A stretch of 39,457 nucleotides of DNA from Helochares maculicollis (taxonomy: Eukaryota > Arthropoda > Insecta > Coleoptera > Hydrophilidae): assembly GCA_033557835.1 (NCBI GenBank), contig JAWQRO010000417.1:1-39457 (forward strand), read 5' to 3'. This document shows positions 1 through 10,649 of this stretch, piece after piece. The position numbers and the translations under genes are program-made. Position 1 is the stretch's first letter, and each line of letters starts with the position of its first letter. The notes beneath the pieces are model-generated. The model ran no database searches. It was not told where the DNA came from and was given only the letters and a program-made list of their open reading frames with translations.

Positions 1-1
1 T

Positions 2-3
<2 letters not shown>

Positions 4-56
<53 letters not shown>
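4..56. repeat. (TA)n microsatellite at left window edge
   Basis: An uninterrupted TA dinucleotide run of about 26 units opens the window. A second TA run closes it. Simple repeats of this kind are common break points in assemblies, so the window may be a contig bounded by them. Confidence 0.95.
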
Positions 57-59
<3 letters not shown>

Positions 60-3000
60 GTTCAACAAGAATTCTATTCTTCAACTCCAATAGAAATAAA
101 TGCATATGAAACGAGTTTGGGAATATTGAATAAGTAACAAAAAATGTGAATGTTGTAGGTATTATAAAATCGTATCATAAATGAATCAATTTATACAACG
201 AAAGGATTTAAATTTTGGTCTGTTGAAAGTGAACTTCTTTATACTTATTGCAAATAGAATCAGATAAATCGAAAGATTTTATGAAGAAGTCTTTTGAGAA
301 TGAATTCTAGAATTCGCTAGCACATGAACAAGGGTTTGGGATCGCCATGCTAATCACAAGCAGAGGCAAAATCTGTAGTCATTTTGCCTATTCAGCTGCT
401 TATGCATGCAGAAAAATTTTAAGCTCAAGCAACACCTGCATGATTTAAATAGATTTCACAATCACGTGGCTGAGCTGAATCGAAGACTATGCCTACATTT
501 TCCCATGTCCATAAAGAATCACTCCCCTAGTCAAGTCTATATCTTCTACATACATATCTATTTCTAGTCCATCACAAACCTTTACAATTTGACCATTCTG
601 GGAATTGCGCAATTTTTCCCACGGGACGGATCAAAGGGGCAGATTCTGGGTACAGGACAGGTACCGCGGTCTTTTTCAGCCGCTTTAAATAGTCCAAGCC
701 TTTTGCTTTCAGACGAGCAGGGGAAGGAACCCTATCTTCCGAAACTTGTTCAGCGCTTTAGGAATTTTAGGTATTTATGACAATCAAAACTCTCATCATT
801 TACCAGTCGTTTCGTTTCGACAACTTTCACTTTTTTTCCTTGCTTGCTACATGCATTCTACGTTCTAGTTCGTCAAGACTTTTAAGGAAATAGCCCATCG
901 GTTTTGAAATTTCTTGTAATACTTCATTACAAACAATATCTGTCTGGGGAGTGCCCGATAATTTGTTTTGAGCCTTTTATCACTTTCCCATTTTCTAAAG
1001 ATTCGCCCTCTTGTTTGGATTTTGATTCCGTTAATTTTCCATTATTTGTTTGCTTTATTTTAATAGTGTTCAAATATCTGACTTCAGCACATCAGGCCAA
1101 AATTATAATCGAGAATTGTGCTGAATTCTGTTCAAAACATGGATTGCAAAAATTGGGCTAACACAAAATCAATTGTATTCAAGTGCTTGATAAAATGTCG
1201 TCCATTCTCAAATACAAATTTTTGCATTATTTACATCAGCAGGTGTAAATCAAGCTGTTGTTTAAAAATGGCCAGAAATAACTTCCGATTCCAATATTTA
1301 TCATAGATAGACAAAATATATTATCTCAACCCCTTTTTACGATGGTTTTAGTTTATCGATAGTCCCGGCGTGTTTAGTTAACAGCCCGACAATGAAAGCA
1401 AAAGCCACCACCCCATTCTCAATAAGCGCGTGCCACGGGGGTGTAAAACAGCTGCAACTCGATTATGTTCTCCCCATAATATTTGGTCGGAATAAATTCG
1501 AGCGATGCGTGGGGCAAGCCACATCTGCATGGCGCGTTGAGCCCCCAGACAGATTGATGTACGCGCTGCACATGAGGACGCTACTAAAAGGTGGATAAAA
1601 AAGCAAAAGGTGGATAAAACGCAATTTTTTGCGCGCATGCACTTGATGGGAGATTATGCAGCCACATTGTTTAAGGCTTACAGCTGGACGAAGCGAGTCC
1701 AATTGATATTCCATGCTTGATTATACAATATACTTCAATTAACGCAATATAATACAGGAGGTACATAATGCAATTTGATGACGAGGAAGATGAGAAAAAT
1801 TGATGGTCTGGTGGAATGCAGGAATATGATGAAGAGAAAGCGAGATTTGTAATTTAGGGAGGCCAAACTAATTGGTTGGTGCAATTTACGAATACATTCA
1901 ATCTAATACTACCACTTCTACTATACTATATGTTCAAATGATGCAGCCTCAAGATCATATAGTTTTTCCATAAATTATGTGGAATCTAAATCTATTTGTA
2001 AAATGTTTATTCTCGACTCTTTACTGTTTTGAATCTAAATTATTAAGACTTTAATGAGACATGTATATTGCATTTGGGATTGATTTCTAAAAAATTAGAA
2101 CATATGTAAATTTAACTCTACGAGTTAAGCCCTCAAATAAATCAAAAGTCTGAGGTTGCGACATGCAATAAAAATGGAAAATCTAAATACGAAAAGGTAA
2201 ATCCAGAATCCACAATTGTAAAAACTAAAATATACAAAAATGTTGAGCGGGTTTCGTGAAGTCTTGGCGGGAGAAACACTACATCGGTGAATTTCCTTGC
2301 TTGTTGGGTTAACTTTTGTACTGTTTGTAGACCAGAAACGGCGTCTTGGTCTACTTAATCATCGAAGCGTGCTTCCGCATAATTAATAATGAACAAAAAG
2401 AGGGAAAAGTAACAAAGAAACAAGTCGAAGGGGTAAGTTTTCTCGAAACAAAGGACCGAGGTATTGAACAAGCCATTGTTAGAACAACGCCTCTCAAGAA
2501 CAATTCCAGATTCGAGGTATCCACCTTTCGAGTGTTTCTAGTTTTAAGCAACCCAATTTTCAAGCACCCATGTCCTTAATGATAATGGCTAAAAACCGTA
2601 CCCATTCATAACAGCAATTAAAGAAACCAGAAATATAAATGGATTTGTTCCCCTGGAAGGCACCGATGGTACTTCAATAGGTGAATTTTATTTAACAATT
2701 CTAGGAAACGAAAGGTGTGAATTTTTGTTCATTTCCAAATTTACTCTAATAACAATCCCAATAGTAGTCAGTGTATAATTTGCAATTTCTTCTGCTGAAC
2801 CAACTATTATTTTCATATTACTGTACAGGGGTGCCTTTTTACTGCCGCTAACATGTGACAATCAAGCACCAAGTTTTCCTAGTGTTGCTAGTAAGGATAT
2901 CGATCAAACCAGGGGCGACCATCTGCCATGGGGAATGTATTAAAGACACCTGCCGATCTACGCATGACCCCTTTGCATTTACCCTATGCACATACACTTT

Positions 3001-4970
3001 TATTTGAAGTACGAATTGTATTGTACATGTATATTGGCGGTCGTAAATAAAACACTGGGATGGCCTGAGCGATCCTATAGGCCTGCAACGAAGGGTGCAC
3101 CATGAATCATGAAGTGGAATCTCTATAAGCAATAATTCGGAATAAAGCCCTGCAAGCCAACATACCAATGCCACCAGCACATCATGAAACCGTTTTCAAA
3201 ACTAGAAAACTGTCTTCAGTGTTTGAGAATTTTTTCCAACTGGGAAAACGAGTCTAAACTATGCAATAACGTTGCAATTATGCTACCCTTCTGTCTAAAA
3301 ATATCAAAATCATCTTTTAAAGTCTGACATTACTTGGCGCGTTAATCACGGAAGAAATCGTAAACATCGTCAGGTGTCTAATAATTTCAAATCACCTCGA
3401 TTTTCAAATCCCCATCAAGAAAAAACGTTAGATCCAAGCTCCGTTTATGTAATTATTTAAATTAGGATTTATCGTAACATGCTGTAAGAGGAAGGTCATT
3501 TCAACGGACATCAGGTTCTGGCCAATGCGAAAAACTTTAAATTCGGCATATTATGTGTGTTGCAGCGTATTACATATTTACACGCTGGGCTCATTTCTTC
3601 GGTTGGCAAACCTGTTTTTCAAAAGATCAAAGAGAACACCTTTCATCCACACCCACTTACTCTTCTCATTCAAGAAAATAAGGAGTTGTTGGTTGGTCGA
3701 GAAATGTAAATTATGGCCATATAAAAAATTTGCGTACTCATACGTCTTCTTCATACGTAGGCAGACTTACAAAAAACGTGTCCGGCCAACAAATATGTAT
3801 GTAAATATTCCGTTTTTTAGCACTTGCTGCTTCGTGACATTAATTTTTCTCCACGAGCTTTTGGCGCGAACAATTTTCAGCGCCTTTTCAAGTCAACTTT
3901 CTTTAAATTTCCCCATTCACATTTCGGAAACTTTTTTGTCCTCTCCAATAGTGCCACCAATTTTCTGTTCAGGTATGGAAATGTTTCTTTCCTATATTTT
4001 TATCACTGTGCTTAGGTTCCAAGTCTAGACTTATATGTTGTTTCGCGCCATTTCAGAGCGAAATTCTCCACTGTATAATTTTTTGTGCAATATAATCAAA
4101 TTCTCTCGGTTTAAATATGCGAGAGTCGCAATGGTAATGCGATAATGAGTTGCACCATTCATTTATCTTATCTTGGCCTACTCTTTTAGTTTATCAAAAT
4201 GAGCAGCCGCAGCACTCTGGATTATAAACAATATTATGTAGACTTATTATTATACACGCTATTTATCAACACCAGTCTGTTTTTTATTACTTAGTCGGCA
4301 AGCTAATCATTTGTATGTGATGCTTATACAACGCATTTCATGAATTAGTATCATATTTAGCCAATTAAAGAGATAAATTCTGGATCTTTGTCTTCGTGCA
4401 TCAGTTCCTGAATGCTATATTTAACTTTGATGTTGAATTAGTGTGTTTGATACGAGTCTTTATTAAATTAGTAAAATCTTCTTAAGTATACTGTTTAGTT
4501 ATCTACAAACGCAGCAGAGCAACATTCATACCTCGTTTTTGCCCACGTCATTTGTCAATGCCCTTAGTTTTATTTCGGAACAGTTAGAATGAGCAGCGGG
4601 TGTCCATTATCTCTCACTTGGACTGTATATACATGATGCTTTATGGTAAGAATTGACCCCCGACGTCTTTCAGCATGAAACCGCTTTTTCGTTTGGATTC
4701 GTCCCAGAACATTATTTACGACAATTTTTCTGCGTTTTGACTACTAAGACTTAGTTCCAAAATTGTTCTAATTAATCTCTCAGCTTCTTAGTACCTGAAC
4801 TATATTAAATTGTGGTGCAAAACGATTATCTATCGAATAATTTTAATGGTTAAGGCCTTCTTTTATCCAATGTATTTACTAGGCTCATAAATCAAATTCA
4901 ATGCTAACAGTAGCGTAGAATACGTGCTAAGAAGTCTGTGGTTCATTTCTATCAGCATTGTTCCCAAAGA
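57..4970. other. Intergenic, no gene recognised
   Basis: No reading frame here resembles a known protein family on either strand. The longest open frame (3525-4028, +, 167 codons) is dominated by Phe, Leu, Ser and Lys, as expected from AT-rich DNA, and has no domain I recognise. Two stretches, about 600-760 and 1370-1710, are visibly richer in G+C than their surroundings and may be old repeat relics. I could not assign them to a family. Confidence 0.5.
1586..1619. repeat. Short direct repeat, 15 bp twice
   Basis: The 15-mer AAAAGGTGGATAAAA occurs at 1586-1600 and again at 1605-1619, a period of 19 bp. It lies inside a G+C-richer island. It could be replication slippage or the edge of an old insertion; no function is inferred. 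Confidence 0.8.
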
Positions 4971-5000
4971 TACGAGGTGTGTTCAAAAAGTATCACGAAT

Positions 5001-5438
5001 TTATTCATGAATATCTATTTTGTCCCCTTCAAAGTAATCCCCATGCGATATTATACACTTGTCCCAACGTTTTTTCCAATCTTCGAAGCACTTAAAAATA
5101 TCATTTTCCTTTATCTTGTTCAGTTCCTCCTTCGATGCCCTCTTTATCTCGTCAATATTAGCGTAGCGTGGTCCTTTCATGGGCCTCTTTAGTTTCGGGA
5201 ACAAGAAAGAGTCACAGGGGGCCAGATCTGATGAATATGGTGGCTGCGGCATCATTAGTGTGTTGTTTTTGGCCAAAAAGTCGCGCACAAGCAACGATGT
5301 GTGAGCAGGGGCGTTATCGTGGTGCAAAAGCCAATTTTTATTCTTCCTCAAATCCGGGCGTTTCTTGCGGATTGCTTCACGCAAATTGCGCATAACTTGC
5401 AGGTAATATTCCTTATTGACCGTTCTATCTTGTGACAA
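5001..5438 (-). pseudogene. mariner transposase, C-terminal part (copy 1)
   Basis: This open stretch encodes the C-terminal half of a mariner D34D transposase. The second catalytic Asp lies in HHDNAPAH and the third in SSDLAPCD, with exactly 34 residues between them. Recognisable mariner sequence continues upstream on the minus strand to about 5535, but is interrupted by a TAG just before the open stretch. The N-terminal domain is separated by foreign DNA, so no functional enzyme can be made. The family cuts and pastes DNA at TA sites; this copy is only a fossil. Confidence 0.92.
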
Positions 5439-5544
5439 GGACTAACGATGCACCACGCCCCTGCAATCGAAGGAAATGGCAAGCAAAACTTTCACAGTCG
5501 ACCGAACTTGGCGCTTGTTGCGTCCTATTGGGTCGCTGAAGGGA

Positions 5545-5840
5545 GAGGGTGGCGTCCCCACCACTTTCTAATAGGTTAGGTGTAGTTCTAAGTTAGTTTA
5601 AGAGTTAGTGTTAAGTATGCAACTGTAAAGATTAGTAATAAGTATTTCTAAGCCCTTGTACATACCATTGGGAAGTCATTAAATACAATAATATACAGTC
5701 CATAGTATTATTGGCTTGATCGTATTAACGCGCATGAGGTGCGTAATTTCGATTCTTGCTACATTTTTGGTCTTCCATTTTGATGACACATTTTCTGGTC
5801 TTCGAGTCGGATAAAACATGTTTGGTCCTTCGAGCTGGAC
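5545..5840 (+). mobile_element. Insert in mariner, possible BEL/Pao LTR-retrotransposon fragment
   Basis: This block has no counterpart in mariner and abuts the transposase coding sequence sharply at 5840/5841, just after the codons for RSNVY. It contains AATAAT and ATTAAATACA followed by a downstream stretch with three variants of a TGGTCYTCGAG-like motif, ending in TTTGGTCCTTCGAGC. From memory, such motifs are common in the leader just after the 5' LTR of insect BEL/Pao elements. The left edge is approximate (5535-5575). No gag or pol coding and no complete LTR is seen. It could instead be filler DNA captured during break repair. Confidence 0.4.
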
Positions 5841-5957
5841 ATACACGTTGCTTCGGTCCAAGGTAGCTTCCCCGTATGCCACAGGCAACATTCGGAATGC
5901 AACCGCGCACTTAATTTCGTTTTTCACACAAAATTTGATACAGGTTTTTTGATCCAT
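5841..5957 (-). pseudogene. mariner transposase, N-terminal stub (copy 1)
   Basis: This codes for the first 39 or so residues of the transposase, starting MDQKTCIKFC and ending at RSNVY. It corresponds to the start of the N-terminal helix-turn-helix region that binds the element's ends. The equivalent part of copy 2 (18562 downward) starts MDQRTCIKFC and continues with WWYKMFSEG, so the join to foreign DNA in copy 1 is clear. An in-frame upstream ATG at 6020 exists, but the shared start in both copies favours 5957. Confidence 0.88.
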
Positions 5958-6164
5958 TTTTTGAATAGGTAAAAATCGAAGACGAGCCAAAATACGTGCA
6001 AGCAAAGCAGCTGTCAACAATTAACTGAACATTCAAAACGGCCTAACTTGTCGATATAAGTGAGAGACATGAGTACCAACATATCGCCACAGAAAAATCA
6101 AAATTCGAATATACGTAACCCGCGAAAATTCAAAATTCGCGATACTTATTGAACACGCCTCGTA

Positions 6165-9100
6165 TACACATTTCTTATTTTTAAAAACTGTGAAAGGCAG
6201 CCTCTCTGCGGGACTTCTACTTTGTCTCTTTGCTTATTAAAGTTGAAGAGGCCGTCATTTGTCCCGTTTTAGTTTTTTTCTAATATGCAAGCTTAGAGAT
6301 TTAATAATCAACATTATCGAATATTGTTCTCACTTCCAGTTCTTTACTAGAGCTTAAGCAGTATCGCACAACACGTGAAATAAATTGCCATTTGAAACCA
6401 ACAAGCCAGCGAACAATAAATTGGTAAAAAATTAGGATATTCATAACGACTCCCTTCCATATTTGAATAAGGGATGATGATAGTCTTTAGCATTCTAAAC
6501 TGTTGCTTATTCCACAGCTGATCGAATCGACCAGACTGTGGGGATTAAATATTGCACAGTCTGCGGAATCAGGCCAGTTTGGCGCGACTTCGATATCGAC
6601 TCGCCCAGGCAAGAAACATCAGTTCAGTAAACAAAACCCACGACCGAAAAGTTGTGAAGTAACACAATGTATCCAGATTCATTCAGGAAGGCTAGGGGAC
6701 TTCCCCTTCTTGTCTGTACGAATTTTGGGATCGCTATGCCGCTCAAGACGTGCAAACTTCAACTTGATTGCATTATTCCATTGTGCAAGCAATCCGAGTG
6801 CATGTCTGTGCCGGATCTTTACAATAGGCGCGGAACCCTGTTTGTTCTTAGCAGCTGTCTTGAGAGCACGCGTCGTTTACCTTCCTTGATATTAAATGGA
6901 ATTCATTTATATACCCAACATCTTGCAACTTCTGTACGATAAGGAAGGGTGTCGCCCTCGGTTACCCCAGAAATTTCACCTTTTTGCCTTTCGCCGCAAG
7001 TACCATCTGACGTGTCTGGGACTGACTGCTACTGCAGCGAGCAAAGCGAGTTTTTACTGCGAGAATGCACCTTTTAGAAAACACGGAAGTGGAGCGATGG
7101 CTTACCTAGCAATTAACATAATCTTTACTTAAAATTCACTTAAACGCGGGATCATGGGTGATCAGCTTTCAATTTAATTTTTAATGCGAGTCCTTCATAA
7201 ATAAGTTCATACATAAATTATATTAACCTAATTTTGTCAAGCTAATCATGGCAATAATGCGGAAGTGCGATTTTTTCGACAAGTTCGCTGCGGCAAACAC
7301 GATGTAACTTACCCTTAGAGCCTACAGATGAAATCTGCACCCCTGTGCTTTAACACAAAAGTTGCCAAGTTGACAATATTCATAAAATGTAATAATTTTC
7401 TTGCGTTGCAGTTTTCAAATTCCCAACAATGGTGACTTAGAAAAACAAAATATTTGAGATAAGCCGTTATATGCAGCGGTTAGAGAAGCAAAAAAGCACA
7501 ACTCAGATTTCCTTTTTTGCAATTATTACGAACACATATAAGAAGTCTTTGTCGGCTTCTCAAACAGGATTATTAAAAACTGTATATGGAACATAGTAGA
7601 ACCGCCAGGATATTGTTTTTCAAGCAAGTAATTTTATTATTTAAATAAAAGATCGAATGAACTGAATAGTCTGCGTGATTTCTCATACATCTTTAAATAA
7701 AACTTTGAAAATCTTGCACTAAAGACAAATACAACGTAATCTTGAGCGCTAAGACACGGAATTATCACTATACGACTATTTTAGTTCATTTGAACATGAT
7801 GTCTAAGTCTGATTAATACTGTTTCCATAATAAATGCGGTCCTTAGGACTGGACTAAAACTAATATTCATTTCCATATTGCCAATGACGAAGTTTGAGAC
7901 ATGTAGGCCCACCGAAAGTACCTGCCCAGTTTTCCATTTTTTCAAACCAAAAAACTAGAAGTATCGAAGTGTTAAAAACAATTAAAAGTTAGTAGGTACA
8001 ACAGTTTGACTTGATCGGAGGGCCAGAATTATAAAATTTTGAACGTTACATTAAAATAGATGATCTGAATTGCAAGCAATTTTTTCCTATATGAGAGGAG
8101 AGACCAAATTTACAAACATGCATTTTGCGGCTTCAAAAAGTTTGAAACAACCAGGAAGTCATGAGGCGAAAGCAGTTTGCTCTCGTTTACTCGAGATCCG
8201 CTTGCTCTATCCTCACAGATTTAGGATGCATTTTGAAATTAGCCTTTTAAAATCTCAAAAATGGGAAGCCACGTCTTTTTGCCATTTTACAATTATAATA
8301 TTAAGCGTGTTCCTTTCTTACTGCATTTCCACTCTGCAAGTAGACGAAGTTTCCTTTGCCCTTGATAGATTACTGTCAAGACTTATTTAGTTTTTGATAT
8401 GGATATACTAAGATCTTCCGTCGTAAATTAACATTATAAAAACGCGGTCAATAATAGTTATTTTTAGACTTATATACAGAGCCTAGTTTTTATATGAACT
8501 GAATTATATACCAGCTAAATATTTTCAGTACACAGTGGAATTAAAAACGAAAACCGCAAGTGGTGCTCTACCTATCTAGAAAAACAAAACGTTTATACAG
8601 TAGGAAATTCAGAGCAAATCAAAAAACCTAGCAAGCGTTGCTTACGCGGGTATCGCCAGCTGCGATCCGTCATCCTTCGTGGATGATAATTGCGTTAAAA
8701 AGTGAACACAAAAAAACTAAAATCTGGAAGCTGATTTTGTTTCTCGTTTTTATTACATTTTGAAATTTTATTTTGAAGAGCGTACATTCCTTAACGCATC
8801 CGTGAGCGAATCCTGAGTAACCAAAGTTCATATGGTTTTTGTTGGTCTTTTAGGACTTACCGAGTCGCCACCCTTTCGAATATTCAAGAAATTTAGCTAT
8901 TCCTGATTCGATTATTTGTGACTGGTCTGCGCTGGACTATTTTAGAAGGTTGTTCTCAAACTAGAAACATCTATATAAGACAACAGTATAAAGTGAACTC
9001 TGTTAGTGGGTATATAGAGTGAAGTGAAATTATAAAAGAAGTGATATGTGATAGCGGGGTATAAATATATAGATCTAAAAATAATTATTCAACTTATGTA

Positions 9101-10508
9101 AGCCAGTAGTTACAAATGGTATATAGAGTTTACATAAAATTGTAACTTATTTAAGTGCATTTTTAATGATTTGATGTGAATCCTAGTAAACAGTAAAAAT
9201 ACAATTAAAACTAAATAATCTTGAAGAGTGAAGATGTATTAAGGAATTACCATTCGGAATATCGTGGGTGAATTTAAAAAATAATACACGGCTATGATAG
9301 CAGTCATAGATCTGTATCAGCTTTGGCCCAACTATAATTACAGAAAAAACTTTACAGTTTTAATCAAGAAATCTACTAGTTAAAATACAGCTACCGCGTT
9401 GTAATTTTCTCAGCACATTACAAATTTGCAAACGCTAAAGTTTGACTTGACCAAAGCACTGCCAATATTTTTAATTTCGAAATTTCACAGGGAGTAATGA
9501 AAATAAAAAAACTTGCGTATACATGACAAATAATGAAAAATTTGTGATTAAAAATGACTTTAAGCCAATCACTAAATCGCACATCTTGCATTTTTTATTA
9601 GTTTTCACTTTAAAGTGTAATATTTTTCAAAGTTTCGTAAAAATATTTTAAATTATTTCTTTAAATACAAGACATTGTACGAAACCTGCATTGAGGTCTG
9701 CAGTTGTAGCTTTGTATATTACATTAAAATATGTATTAGTCAACACACATGCTAAGTGGTAACATTCCAGAGTTCTTATTTCTTCGAAAAGCGTGTATTT
9801 CTATGTCAAAGAGAAACAAACAAGGTTACCTGTTTAGTGCAGAATTAAATTTGTAAAAATTAATATTTTTGTCTCGCAGGGATACTGAATTACGCAATCC
9901 TGTTTCTAAAAGCTGAAATAATGTAGTTTTAATCAAATTTAGATTATTAAAATTCTAAACTTACTCATTCAAGCAAATCATATCGCTTCATCTATCGGTA
10001 CTGATCAACTAAACATAGCGGTTAGCGTAATTGTATCTCGCTAAATTGCTAGTAACATAGCAACAGTGGTCAGATGGTTCTGTTTACAGACAGTGCCTTA
10101 AAAAGATTTAACTTAATTTCCAGTAAACCTATCTAATTTTAATATACCAATTATTTTGATGTTGTGTGAATAGAAAAGTATTTTAAGTATTCTCAATTTA
10201 AATTTCTAGTTCATTATAGATTAAACAAATCCAGGTAAGATATGGCACAGGAAAACAAATGTTTGCATCACAAAATGTCTAAGTATAGTATTTGTTTATG
10301 GAGCTTTAAAGAGTTTTAGTGTGTAAAAAGTGGAAGTCAACAAAAACATATCAGTAGATTTTACAACTTTGCTTTGATAAAGTCGAAAATATCATAAGCA
10401 AATGGTACGCTATATCATCTACATAAAGCAGGATTCTGAAAGAAGCCCGCTGTTTCGATGGTATATGAGTTGACGTACAAGCGAGATGATTAGAATTTCC
10501 TTCTGAAA
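6165..10508. other. Intergenic, no gene recognised
   Basis: No family could be assigned to any reading frame. Around 6500-7130 the base composition shifts to higher G+C, with overlapping open frames on both strands. One minus-strand frame (6679-6876) is rich in Lys, Arg and His. The rest, especially 7140-10500, is AT-rich with short open frames such as 8070-8390 (+) that look like chance. No RNA gene or element ends were seen. Confidence 0.45.
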
Positions 10509-10646
10509 ACCAATCTGGACAATGTTAGTCAACCAATTTGGACAACGTTAGTCAACCAATCTGGACAACGTTAGTCAACCAATTTGGACAACGTTAGTCA
10601 ACCAATCTGGACAACGTTGTTCAACCAATCTGGACAACGTTAAGCC
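10509..10646. repeat. 23-bp minisatellite, six units
   Basis: The unit CCAATYTGGACAACGTTAGT plus CAA is repeated with an exact 23-bp period. CCAAT starts at 10510, 10533, 10556, 10579, 10602 and 10625. The pyrimidine after CCAAT reads C, T, C, T, C, C along the array, suggesting that a 46-bp dimer was duplicated. Units 1 and 5 carry single changes (AATGTT; GTTGTT). There are no unique spacers, so this is an ordinary tandem array. Confidence 0.97.
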
Positions 10647-10649
10647 AAA

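Larger units (their letters stand above)
4973..6162 (-). mobile_element. mariner element copy 1, inactive, with nested insert
   Basis: The left end starts CGAGGTGTGTTCAAAAAGTA and the right end is the matching inverted sequence, finishing in CCTCG. Each end is flanked by TA, the target duplication typical of Tc1/mariner elements. The transposase reads on the minus strand: an N-terminal part near 5841-5957 and a C-terminal part at 5001-5438. About 300 bp of unrelated DNA (about 5545-5840) replaces the transposase middle, so the first catalytic Asp region is missing. It shares its ends and coding sequence with the copy at 18097-18762, so both belong to one family. Total length is 1190 bp, near the usual 1.2-1.3 kb only because the insert compensates for the loss. 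Confidence 0.93.

Noticed and set aside
3525..4028. 167-codon open frame on the plus strand
   Set aside because: Its composition (Phe, Ser, Leu, Lys) is that of AT-rich DNA, with no domain, splice context or coherent motif. A second open frame overlaps it in another phase.
6640..6880. Trypsin-like protease relic on the minus strand (a GSPL-like motif and several Cys codons)
   Set aside because: The resemblance needs several frameshifts and lacks the GDSGG core and a catalytic His or Asp region, so it is not better than chance.
10509..10646. CRISPR-like array
   Set aside because: The 23-bp units abut each other without unique spacers, and the genome is animal.
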